DNA of 64,000 bases from CAVWCQ01 sp963753545 (GTDB lineage: Bacteria > Chloroflexota > Anaerolineae > Aggregatilineales > Aggregatilineaceae). The DNA is taken from positions 62,001-126,000 of the forward strand of contig CAVWCQ010000002.1 of assembly GCA_963753545.1 (NCBI GenBank), written 5' to 3'. Made by a program: the position numbers and the translations under genes. Position 1 is the stretch's first letter. Each line of letters opens with the position of its first letter. The notes under the pieces were generated by a model. It made no database searches. It had not been told where the DNA came from and was given only the letters and a program-made list of their open reading frames with translations. This document shows, in pieces, positions 53,912-61,726 of the stretch.

Positions 53912-54820
53912 CTATTCCTCCGCCGCATGCACCCGAATCAACAGCAGCGGCGTGCGCGTCTGCCGGGCGATCTTCGGCGTGATACTGCCCGACCAGAATG
54001 CATCCAACCCTGCTTTGCCGTGTGTGCCCAGCACAATCAGATCGGCCTTCATGTCGTCCGCAATCTGAGCGATCACAGTGGCAGGTTCCCCCCGGTAGGC
54101 CCCGGCAGTCACGGCGATTCCTTCTGCCTGAAGCGGCCCGGCCTGCCCATTCAGATACTCGTCGGCGTGCTCGTGAGTCATATTGAGCAGAGCAGCGGAT
54201 GCGTGGGGCAGCATGCGCGCGGCGGCGGCCTGTTCGCCCGTGAGCGTGCTGGTTTTGTGAATGACCATCATCAGATGAACGGCAGCGGAACATGCACGAG
54301 CCATATCCCCGGCAACGGTCAGCCCAGCCTCATGATCGGGGTTGCCGTCCAGCGGCACGATGATCTGCTGGCAGGTGAAGGGCGGAAAGTCCCCGTCAGG
54401 CGGCTGGATCAGCAGGACCGGGCACGACCCCAGCGCGATCACCTGCTGGGCGATGCTGCCGAACAGCAGCGAGTGCAGCCCGCCGCGTCCGTGCGTGCAC
54501 ATAATGATCAGGTCCGAGCCTGTCTCGCCTACATGATCGACAATGCTCTGCGAGATGTTGCTTACTTCGGTCGTATGGACGTGCCGCTCGACGGGCACAG
54601 ACGGCGGGAAAACTCGGTCGGCAGTTTCCTTCAAATAGGCACAGGCTTCATCATCACTCGTCAGGTGACGTTCGCCGTGAACTTCTTTAGGCGCGTTTTG
54701 CTCGATGATATGAATCAGCATGACAGAAGCGTCTAACACCTGGGCGAGATAAGCGGCGGCTGGCAGGGCTGCTTCGGCAAGCCGCGAACCGTCAAGTGGA
54801 ACCAGCAAATGCTTAAACAT
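53912..54820 (-). CDS. Universal stress protein with two Usp domains
   Basis: A 302-residue tandem UspA-family protein. Domain 1 starts FKHLLVPLDGSRLAEAALPAA and has MCTHGRGGLHSLLFGSIAQQVI. Domain 2 starts QQIIVPLDGNPDHEAGL and has LGTHGKAGLDAFWSGSITPKIA. The G-x2-G-x9-G-(S/T) ATP-binding pattern is present in domain 1 and similar in domain 2, so nucleotide binding is plausible. It is immediately downstream (4 bases) of the NRAMP transporter gene, so the two are probably cotranscribed. Confidence 0.92.
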   Translation of the reverse strand: MFKHLLVPLDGSRLAEAALPAAAYLAQVLDASVMLIHIIEQNAPKEVHGERHLTSDDEACAYLKETADRVFPPSVPVERHVHTTEVSNISQSIVDHVGETGSDLIIMCTHGRGGLHSLLFGSIAQQVIALGSCPVLLIQPPDGDFPPFTCQQIIVPLDGNPDHEAGLTVAGDMARACSAAVHLMMVIHKTSTLTGEQAAAARMLPHASAALLNMTHEHADEYLNGQAGPLQAEGIAVTAGAYRGEPATVIAQIADDMKADLIVLGTHGKAGLDAFWSGSITPKIARQTRTPLLLIRVHAAEE

Positions 54821-54824
54821 GCCG

Positions 54825-56133
54825 CTACCCTCCGAAAAAGGTCTGGTACAGCAGATACAGATTCAACACCACAATGAGTCCGGCAACCATACTGGCCACC
54901 GTTGTTGTGATCCAGTGGTTGGTCAGCACGCCCATCACATCGCGCCGCCGCGTGAACATCACCAGGGGTATCACCGCAAAGGGCAGGCCAAAACTGAGCA
55001 CAACCTGGCTGATCACCAGCGTGCGCGTCGGGTCCAGCCCAATAGCGATCACGACCAGGGAGGGGATCATCGTCACCAGACGGCGCAGCCAGGGCGCGAT
55101 GTGGCGGTGCAAATAACCCTGCATGATCACCTGCCCGGCCATTGTACCTACCGAGGCTGAGGACAGACCCAGAGGCGAGCAGAGAGATACCAAAGACCGT
55201 GCTGGCGGCAGACCCTAAAAGCGGTTCCAGGGTCCGGTGCGCCTCCTGGATGCTGCCCACCTGACTCAAGCCATGCACATGAAAGGTGGAAGCCGCCATA
55301 ATCAGCATTGCCGCGTTGACCAGGCTGGCGAGGCTCATCGCGACCAGCACATCGATGATCTGGAAGCGGAACAGGCGGCGCAGTTGGACCGGGTCTTTGA
55401 CGACGATCCGCCCCTGCGTTAGCGCGGAATGTAAAATAATGGCGTGCGGCATAACCGTCGCGCCCAGGATGCCCGTCGCCAACAGGATGCTCTCCGTGCC
55501 GGAAAACTGCGGAACAACGGCGTGATGAAAGACCTGTCCCCAGGCTGGCTTATCCAGGAACGTTTCGATCACATAACTGATGGCAACCGTGCCCACCAGA
55601 ATGCTGATCACCGCTTCCAAAGGCCGGAAACCCTGCCGTTCCAGGCCCAGGATCAGGAACGTTGCAATCGCCGTGAGGAACCCCGCGATCCACAGCGGGA
55701 CGCCGAACAGCAGGTTAAAGCCCAGCGCCGCGCCCAAAAATTCGGCAAGGTCCGTTGCCATCGCCACAATTTCCATCAGCACCCACATCAGGAAGACCAC
55801 CCGGCGCGGGAAATGAACACGGCACAGTTCTGCCAGATTCATATTCGAGGCAATGCCCAGCTTGGCGGATAGCGTCTGGAGCAGCATCGCCATAAGGTTG
55901 CTGGCGACAATCACCCACAGCAGCAGATAGCCAAACTTCGCCCCGCCCTGGATGTTGGTGGCAAAATTACCCGGATCGACGTAGGCGACGCTGGCAATAA
56001 ATGCCGGGCCTAAAAATGGCATCAGGCGACCCAGCCGCCCCTTTTTGCTGCTTCCCTCCAAAATCTGTGTCGCGGATTTGATGGTTCCCGCGTCGCCACG
56101 TTTGATACTGCTTTCCACAGGGCTATCTTTCAT
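54825..56133 (-). CDS. mntH: NRAMP-family Mn2+/Fe2+ transporter, one frameshift
   Basis: Proton-coupled divalent-metal importer. Helix 1 contains the metal-binding AYVDPGNFATNIQGG (Asp and Asn of DPGN), and helix 6 contains MPHAIILHSALTQGR (Met-Pro-His). Eleven or so hydrophobic segments are seen. The frame breaks near 55170-55180; removing one T gives LLASGLSSASVGTMAGQVI and a 435-residue protein of standard length. An N-terminal polar extension of about 35 residues is present. A universal stress protein gene follows. The indel is probably a sequencing error. Confidence 0.92.
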
Positions 56134-56182
56134 TCACAACCGTCCATCTCAAGCGCGCAATCCAATCTGGATCGATCATACA

Positions 56183-56211
56183 ACGAGGCGCGGCAAATTG
56201 CCGCGCCTCGT
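56183..56211. terminator. Strong GC hairpin after argJ
   Basis: ACGAGGCGCGGC pairs with GCCGCGCCTCGT around AAATT. It lies between the end of argJ and the start of the NRAMP gene, both on the minus strand. On that strand the stem is followed only by TTGTATG, so termination would be weak; it may also be an RNA stability element. Confidence 0.5.
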
Positions 56212-56240
56212 GAAAAAATATACAGTTGTCCATTCTTCTG

Positions 56241-57428
56241 TCAGGTGCGGTAGTGCCCGTTGATCGATACGTAGTCGTGGCTCAGGTCGCACGTCCAGAC
56301 CCAGGTGGCAGCGCTGCCCAGCCCCAGATCGAGCCGCACACCCCACGCGGATTCCTGCATCAACTGGATCGCTGCTGGTTCGTCGTAATCCGTTGGGCTT
56401 CCCCCCGCCACCAACTGCATCGCTGTGGAGCCATCCTCGGCCAGCAGCCAGAGGGCCAGCTTCGCCGGATCAATTGCCGCGCCGGAATAACCCGCCGCGC
56501 AGACGATGCGCCCCCAGTTCGGATCGGCCCCATAGAAAGCCGTCTTGACCAGCGGCGAGGTCGCAATCTGGCGGGCAACGGTCCGGGCAGTGGCTTCGTC
56601 GGGCGCGCCTGTGACGTGCACCGTGACAAACTTCGTCGCGCCTTCGCCATCGCGTACAATCGCCTGGGCCAGCGCCACACAGACCGCTTCGAGATCGGCG
56701 GTAAAGGCCGCCTCGTCCTGAATGGTTACCCCGGATGCACCGTTTGCCAGCACGATCACGGTGTCATTCGTGCTCATATCGCCATCGACCACGATTCGGT
56801 TAAAGCTCTTGTCGGCGGCGATGCGCAGCGCCCGGTTGAGCGCTTCGCTCGAAATGTCTGCATCAGTACCAATGATGGAGAGCATCGTTGCCATGTTCGG
56901 GGCGATCATGCCCGCACCCTTAGCGATCCCGGTGATGGTGTACCCTTCCGAATTCCGGACGCTGGCGATCTTGGGCCGCGTGTCCGTCGTCACAATCGCG
57001 TTGGCGGCGCTGTCCCACCCATCCGCGTTGATCAGTCCTGTCAGTGCTTGCACGCCGCCGATCACTTTTTCCACCGGGAGGGGCAGGCCGATCACTCCCG
57101 TTGACAGCACGAGCACTTGCGATGTCTCGCAGCCGAGAGCCGCCGCCGCCGCCGTGACTGTCTGCTGCACATGATCCAGCCCTGCCGCTCCTGTACACGC
57201 GTTAGCGCTGCCCGTGTTGACCACAACGGCGCGAACTGCCGCCTGCGGATTGGCGAGAATTTGCTGATCATAGAGCACAGGCGCGGCTTTCACCCGGTTG
57301 CTTGTGAATACGCCCGCTGCATGGCAGGGACGGTCACTGACAATCAGAGCGATATCGTCTCGCCCGTTCTTTTTCAGGCCGCAGAATGTCCCGGCAGCGC
57401 GAAATCCTAACACATCAAAAACCGTCAT
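56241..57428 (-). CDS. argJ: Glutamate N-acetyltransferase/ornithine acetyltransferase
   Basis: Transfers acetyl from N-acetylornithine to glutamate, recycling it in arginine synthesis. The self-cleaving nucleophile Thr lies in KGAGMIAPNMATMLSIIGTDA, the classical ArgJ site. NTGSANACTG and AFYGADPNWGRIVCAAGYSG are other family segments, and the C-terminus SINGHYRT is typical. I start at the ATG at 57428, overlapping the argA stop as ATGA, giving 395 residues. Last gene of the arg operon. Confidence 0.94.
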   Translation of the reverse strand: MTVFDVLGFRAAGTFCGLKKNGRDDIALIVSDRPCHAAGVFTSNRVKAAPVLYDQQILANPQAAVRAVVVNTGSANACTGAAGLDHVQQTVTAAAAALGCETSQVLVLSTGVIGLPLPVEKVIGGVQALTGLINADGWDSAANAIVTTDTRPKIASVRNSEGYTITGIAKGAGMIAPNMATMLSIIGTDADISSEALNRALRIAADKSFNRIVVDGDMSTNDTVIVLANGASGVTIQDEAAFTADLEAVCVALAQAIVRDGEGATKFVTVHVTGAPDEATARTVARQIATSPLVKTAFYGADPNWGRIVCAAGYSGAAIDPAKLALWLLAEDGSTAMQLVAGGSPTDYDEPAAIQLMQESAWGVRLDLGLGSAATWVWTCDLSHDYVSINGHYRT

Positions 57429-57910
57429 GAGGGCACAATCTCCAGCCATTCAGCGGTCAGGCTCAAGTCATAGATTACAGCAACTTCGTCACAGCGCGAG
57501 CGGAAAGGACAGGGCGTGCAGTCCCGCCAGACTTTTTCCGGGTAGTTCGCCAGATAGTCCCGCCGGAATCCGGCTCGTTCAAAAACATCGGCAGCACGGG
57601 TCAGCGCCAGCACTTTACGCATGCCGTTTTCTCGCGCCATGCTCAATGCCGCGTGGATCAGATCGCCGCCAATGCCCCGCCCCCGGTAATCGGGACGCAC
57701 GGCCAGCGAGCGAATCTCACACAGTGCCCGGTCAAAATAGACCAGCGATACACAGCCAATAACCTCGCCGTATTCCTCAGCTACCACCCAGTTTCCGATT
57801 TCAGCGCGGATCGTCTCAATGCGGCGCGGCAGCATCTTTCCAGCGCGAACTTCTTCGGCAAACAGGGCATGTATCGCTTCGGCATCCGTGACAAAAGCAG
57901 TTCTAATCAT
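57425..57910 (-). CDS. argA: GNAT-type N-acetylglutamate synthase
   Basis: A 161-residue GNAT acetyltransferase. The acetyl-CoA loop is RPDYRGRGIGGDLIHAAL. The C-terminus carries WRDCTPCPFRSRCDEVAVI, a cysteine pattern I associate with short single-domain ArgA-type enzymes. It lacks the amino-acid kinase domain of E. coli ArgA. The ATG at 57910 overlaps the argD stop by one base (TGATG). It would make acetylglutamate de novo to prime the ArgJ cycle. Function is assigned from operon position plus family. Confidence 0.85.
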   Translation of the reverse strand: MIRTAFVTDAEAIHALFAEEVRAGKMLPRRIETIRAEIGNWVVAEEYGEVIGCVSLVYFDRALCEIRSLAVRPDYRGRGIGGDLIHAALSMARENGMRKVLALTRAADVFERAGFRRDYLANYPEKVWRDCTPCPFRSRCDEVAVIYDLSLTAEWLEIVPS

Positions 57911-59094
57911 CAAGCGGTCTCCGTCAACAGGGTTCCCAACACGGTCACAAACTGGTCGATATGCTCTTCTTCAACAATGAGCGGCGGCAGCAGGCGGAGC
58001 ACATTCGCCCCGGCGTTAATCATCAGCAAACCGTGCGTATGCCCGGCCTTGATCACTTTGGCTGCTTCGATATCCATCTCCACGCCGACCATCAGCCCCA
58101 GGCCGCGCACTTCCTTAATATGTGGCGAGTTCAGTTCTTGCAGGCAGTCCATCAGCCGCTCGCCCATAACGTTCACGTGGGCCAGCATCGACGGATCGCT
58201 CACCCGCTTGAGCACGATTTCCGCCGCGCGGCAGACCACCGGCCCGCCCGCGAAGGTGCTGCCGTGATCGCCCACTTCCATCACGTTGGCGACGCGATCC
58301 GTGATCAACGTTGCGCCGATGGGCAAACCGCCCCCCAACGCCTTGGCGGTAGTCATCATATCGGGAGTAACACCGTAATGCTCGTAAGCCCACAGCTTTC
58401 CCGTCCGGCCCATGCCGCACTGAATTTCGTCCATAACCAGCAGCGCCCCGTAGCGGTCACAGAGATCGCGCAGCGCCGCCAGGAATTCAGCCTTTGCCGG
58501 GTAGATGCCGCCTTCACCCTGCACCGTTTCCACGAATACGGCGCAGGTATCGGGACCGATCAGCTTTTCCGCCGCGTCGATATCGTTAAAGCGGGCGTGT
58601 TTCACGTCCGGCATCAGCGGGCGGAAGGGAGCCTGGTATTTTTCACGCGGGGTGAGGGCCAGCGATCCCGCTGTGCGCCCATGAAAGCCCCCGGTAAACG
58701 ATACGATCCCTGTTTTGCCGGGACCGTAGGTGGAACGAGCGTATTTGCGGGCAAACTTGATAGCCGCTTCAACCGCTTCAGTGCCAGAATTGGCAAAATA
58801 AACCTTGTCGGCAAAGCTTGTGTTGACCAGCATTTCCGCCAGATCCGCCTGGGGTTCGCTGTAGAACAGGTTGCACACATGGCTGAGCTGCGAAATCTGG
58901 TCGTGGACGGCTTCCGCCAGTTCTGCATCGGAGTGTCCCAGCGCGTTCACACTGATCCCGGAAGCAAAGTCAAGATACTGCTTGCCGTCGCTGTCAGTGA
59001 GATACATGCCTTCACCGCTGACCAGCACGAACGGGGCGCGGCTGTAGGTATTTAAAACGTACTTGGCAGTTTTTTGAATGGTTTCGTTTGACAT
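57910..59094 (-). CDS. argD: Acetylornithine aminotransferase
   Basis: Class III PLP aminotransferase of 394 residues. It has YLDFASGISVNALGHSD, NSGTEAVEAAIKFARKY, SFTGGFHGRTAGSLALT, MDEIQCGMGRTGKLWAYEHYG, and the PLP Lys in MMTTAKALGGGLPIGA. In the operon it converts N-acetylglutamate semialdehyde to N-acetylornithine. It lies between argB and argA. The gene is intact and of family length. Confidence 0.95.
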   Translation of the reverse strand: MSNETIQKTAKYVLNTYSRAPFVLVSGEGMYLTDSDGKQYLDFASGISVNALGHSDAELAEAVHDQISQLSHVCNLFYSEPQADLAEMLVNTSFADKVYFANSGTEAVEAAIKFARKYARSTYGPGKTGIVSFTGGFHGRTAGSLALTPREKYQAPFRPLMPDVKHARFNDIDAAEKLIGPDTCAVFVETVQGEGGIYPAKAEFLAALRDLCDRYGALLVMDEIQCGMGRTGKLWAYEHYGVTPDMMTTAKALGGGLPIGATLITDRVANVMEVGDHGSTFAGGPVVCRAAEIVLKRVSDPSMLAHVNVMGERLMDCLQELNSPHIKEVRGLGLMVGVEMDIEAAKVIKAGHTHGLLMINAGANVLRLLPPLIVEEEHIDQFVTVLGTLLTETA

Positions 59095-59105
59095 GATGAG
59101 TCCTA

Positions 59106-59843
59106 TCAGGCTACAAACACGGTTCCCGTCCCGGCGGCTAAACCGGGCAGATCAGTGATCACGGCTTTGGCTACGCCGCTGGTAATGGCATCCAGCGCGG
59201 CATGAACTTTTGGGATCATTCCCCCGGTGATGACACCACCCGCGATCAGATCGTGGACCTGGGTTACGGAGAGGGATGGCGCGATATCGGCTCCGATCTT
59301 CACGCCGGGCACGTTGGTTAAAAAGGTGGCGCGCTCGGCTTGCAGCGCGGCGGCAATCGCCCCGGCGGCATGATCCGCATTGACATTGTAACGCCCATCC
59401 GGGCCAATCGATACAGGCGAGATCACCGGAACCACACCCTGATCGCACAGGTCGCGCAGCACCTCGGCCCGCACTTTGACGATCCGCCCAACGCGGCCCA
59501 TCGTCGCATTCCAGGGTTCCACCTGGAGCAGGTTTCGATCCACGCCGCTCATACCAAGCGCGTCTACGCCTGCCCGCAGCAGTGCCGTTGTCAGTTCTTT
59601 ATTGACGCGTCCGCTCAGCATCATCTCGACCACTTCCAGCATCGCTTCATCCGTTACGCGCTGCCCATCGACATAAATGGGCTTAATGCCGAGCCGTTCC
59701 GCCATGCTGTTGATCGCCTGCCCGCCGCCATGCACCAGGATGCAGGGACGCTGGATCTGGGCAACCGCTGCCGCCAGACCTTCTATAAAACCCGGTTTTT
59801 CCAGGTCGTTTCCGCCAACTTTGATCACCACTGGTGCAGTCAT
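59106..59843 (-). CDS. argB: Acetylglutamate kinase
   Basis: Amino-acid kinase fold enzyme that phosphorylates N-acetylglutamate. It opens PVVIKVGGNDLEKPG, has LVHGGGQAINSMAERLG and NVNADHAAGAIAAALQAE, and ends with the kinase-fold segment GGVITGGMIPKVHAALDAI. At 245 residues it lacks the N-terminal helix of arginine-sensitive hexameric forms, suggesting feedback control is elsewhere. I start at the ATG at 59843, with GGGGAAAA upstream. The gene is intact. Confidence 0.94.
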   Translation of the reverse strand: MTAPVVIKVGGNDLEKPGFIEGLAAAVAQIQRPCILVHGGGQAINSMAERLGIKPIYVDGQRVTDEAMLEVVEMMLSGRVNKELTTALLRAGVDALGMSGVDRNLLQVEPWNATMGRVGRIVKVRAEVLRDLCDQGVVPVISPVSIGPDGRYNVNADHAAGAIAAALQAERATFLTNVPGVKIGADIAPSLSVTQVHDLIAGGVITGGMIPKVHAALDAITSGVAKAVITDLPGLAAGTGTVFVA

Positions 59844-59854
59844 GATGTTTTCCC

Positions 59855-60870
59855 CTAGCACGGCAGCAGCCCGGTTGTTTCGGGCCAGTTCCACATAATG
59901 TTAAAGTCCTGCACCAACTGCGACGACGCGCCCTTGAGCAGGTTGTCAATGCAAGAGACGATGATCACCATGTTCTCGCTGACCGGGGTGATCGACAGAG
60001 CCGCGTAGGGCGTCCGCACCACGTGAGCCAGAGTCGCCAGTTCGCCAGAGGGCAGCAGCGTTGATCAGCGGTTCGCCTGCATAGGCCTTCTCAAAAATAT
60101 CCCGTACAGCATTCGCATCTTTCACCTGGGCATAAACCGTTGACAGGATGCCCCGATCTGTGGGCAGCAGGTGCGGCGAGAAGATCAGCGGGCCAACTAG
60201 CTTCGCCTTGTTTCGCCAGTTCCTGCTCGATTTCGGGCAGATGGCGGTGCGCCCGCCCAATATTGTAGGGCGAAAAGTTACCGTGCACTTCCGCAAACAG
60301 GATATTCTGTTTCGGCGTACGTCCCGCCCCAGAGACGCCGGACTTGGCATCCACGATCAGCGGCGCGCCGGGGATCAACTGTCCGCTGCGGACCAGCGGC
60401 GCGGCGGCGAGCAGCACGCTCGTCGCGTAACAGCCAGGGCCAGCGATGCACTTTGCCCCTATCAGATTTTTCCGGTTCAGTTCCGGCAGTCCGTAAGGGA
60501 TCGGCAGCAGATCGGGCGTCGGGTGCGCGGCGTGATACCATTTTTCGTAGACAGCCGTATCGTCCAGCCGCAGATCGGCGGAGAGGTCGATCACCTTCAC
60601 ACCCATTTTCAGCGCCTTAGCTGCCAGCGGAGCCGATTTGGTATGCGGCAGGCACAAAAACACGGTTTGCACTTCATCCAGCGGCGCATCAGCGGAAGTC
60701 ACCAGCGGCAAATCCGGGGCCAGCGGGTAGCTCTGCCGTAAACTTTGCCCGGCAGAGGTTTCGGACGTGACAAAACTCAGGTGCGCGTAGGGGTGATTGC
60801 TCAACAGCCGGGCTAATTCCAGCCCACTGTAGCCTGTTGCGCCATAAATGCCGACGTTGATTGGTGTCAT
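59855..60870 (-). CDS. argC: N-acetyl-gamma-glutamyl-phosphate reductase, two frameshifts
   Basis: NADPH-dependent reductase of arginine synthesis. It has IYGATGYSGLELARLL (NADP loop), the catalytic Cys in AGPGCYATSVLLA, and VSGAGRTPKQNILFAEVHGN. Two breaks, near 60205 and near 60052, each removable by deleting one base, join it to VGPLIFSPHLLPTDRGIL and PSGELATLAHVVRTPYAAL. The last part is NMVIIVSCIDNLLKGASSQ, with a stop at 59855-59857. The restored protein is 337 residues, normal for ArgC. First gene of the arg operon, directly behind its attenuator. Confidence 0.9.
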
Positions 60871-60891
60871 GAAAATCCCTTGTCCTGTTGC

Positions 60892-60922
60892 AAAAAAAAC
60901 CGCCCCCGGGGTCCGAGGGCGG
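60892..60922 (-). terminator. arg attenuator: intrinsic terminator between leader peptide and argC
   Basis: On the minus strand CCGCCCTCGG (60922-60913) pairs with CCGGGGGCGG (60909-60900) including one G-U, 3-base loop, followed by eight T. The leader segment GGGGTCCG (60978-60971 on the minus strand) is perfectly complementary to CGGACCCC (60915-60908), which overlaps the loop and both stem arms. Pairing there would block the terminator. Confidence 0.8.
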
Positions 60923-60964
60923 TAACGTTGGCGCTAATCTAATCGTTCTGTCGCCAAAACGCCA

Positions 60965-61033
60965 CTAAGCCGGACCCCAACTGGGTGTCTGGCGAGGCGA
61001 ACGAGGGCGACGAGGTGAACGAATTTGAAACAT
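60965..61033 (-). CDS. Putative Arg-rich leader peptide of the arg operon
   Basis: A 22-codon ORF with ATG at 61033 in the leader of the arginine operon. Residues 5-14 read R-S-P-R-R-P-R-S-P-R, so five of ten codons are Arg (CGT or CGC). The stop TAG (60965-60967) is 43 bases before the terminator stem. Its last codons (Trp-Gly-Pro) lie in the segment complementary to the terminator. Logic as in the ilv leader: stalling at Arg codons when charged tRNA-Arg is low would free the antiterminator. There is no strong Shine-Dalgarno. Function is inferred. Confidence 0.7.
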   Translation of the reverse strand: MFQIRSPRRPRSPRQTPSWGPA

Positions 61034-61077
61034 GGGTCGAGCTTTTTCCTAGCATCAGGATCAATGCCGTCTAGCTT

Positions 61078-61107
61078 AGCATAGTGTCTTGGTGATGGCA
61101 TTGGTAA
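61078..61107 (-). promoter_or_regulatory. Possible promoter of the arg operon
   Basis: On the minus strand TTACCA (61107-61102) and TATGCT (61083-61078) are separated by 18 bases. The start would be near 61071, about 38 bases before the leader ATG at 61033. The -35 overlaps the palindrome at 61101-61117. Confidence 0.45.
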
Positions 61108-61117
61108 AAATGACCAA
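61101..61117. promoter_or_regulatory. Palindrome between divergent arg operon and Fur-family gene
   Basis: TTGGT-AAAAATG-ACCAA, a 5-7-5 inverted repeat. It overlaps the predicted arg -35 box and lies 88 bases before the Fur-family gene. It could be an operator for either side. Confidence 0.35.
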
Positions 61118-61204
61118 AATTTCCGATCAAAAATAGGAACAAGTGCCAGAATGGAATCAAATGGTTAAAATGAGCAGGACAAGTTGAACAAAAGGCATGG
61201 CGTA

Positions 61205-61633
61205 ATGGCTCCTACTGTAGCGGATATTGTGGAAAAACTGCGGGCGCAGGGTGTGCGGCTGACGATCCAGCGGCGGCTGGTGATCGAGGCGCTGTGCGAA
61301 CATGGCGATCACCTCTCCGTACAGGATATCGAAGGGTGTCTGCGCGATCAGGGTGCTGAAGTCAACGAAACGACCGTCTATCGAATTTTGCAGTGGCTTA
61401 AAGAGATGGGCGTTGTCTCACAAACTGACCTGGGCCAGAGCGAGTTTGTTTACCAGTTGGTTGGCAATGTGCCGCACCATCACCTGATCTGCCTCTCCTG
61501 TGGAACCGTGATTGACGTGGATAACAGCGTGATGGAGCCTCTCAGTGAGATGCTGCGCCGTGAATACGGCTTTGATCCGCGCATCGATCACATGGCAATC
61601 TTCGGACGCTGCAAATTCTGCTCCGGCGAGTAA
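61205..61633 (+). CDS. Fur-family metalloregulator
   Basis: A 142-residue regulator of the Fur/Zur/Nur/PerR family. The N-terminal winged helix has RLTIQRRLVIEALCEHGDHLS and ETTVYRILQWLKEMGVV. The metal region has VPHHHLICLSCGTVIDV and the second CxxC in FGRCKFCSGE, giving a structural zinc site. The ATG at 61205 has AAAGG 9 bases upstream; a TTG at 61184 is less likely. The cobalt/nickel-type transporter downstream suggests it senses one of these metals or zinc, but specificity cannot be read from sequence. Confidence 0.88.
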   Translation: MAPTVADIVEKLRAQGVRLTIQRRLVIEALCEHGDHLSVQDIEGCLRDQGAEVNETTVYRILQWLKEMGVVSQTDLGQSEFVYQLVGNVPHHHLICLSCGTVIDVDNSVMEPLSEMLRREYGFDPRIDHMAIFGRCKFCSGE

Positions 61634-61644
61634 AAATATCCAGA

Positions 61645-61658
61645 TGTAAAATTTTACA
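61645..61658. promoter_or_regulatory. Perfect palindrome, candidate Fur-family operator
   Basis: TGTAAAATTTTACA is a perfect 14-base palindrome between the Fur-family gene and the CbiM gene. Its last six bases, TTTACA, coincide with the predicted -35 box, so binding would block the transporter promoter. Confidence 0.6.
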
Positions 61659-61681
61659 ACAAGACTGTTTTGGGGTATCCT
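61653..61681 (+). promoter_or_regulatory. Predicted promoter of the cbiMNQO operon
   Basis: TTTACA (61653-61658), 17-base spacer, TATCCT (61676-61681). Transcription would begin near 61688, about 39 bases before the ATG at 61727. Confidence 0.55.
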
Positions 61682-61726
61682 TTCCCTTGTATCCTGCTTG
61701 ATGGCACGATAAAGGGAACTCCCTCG

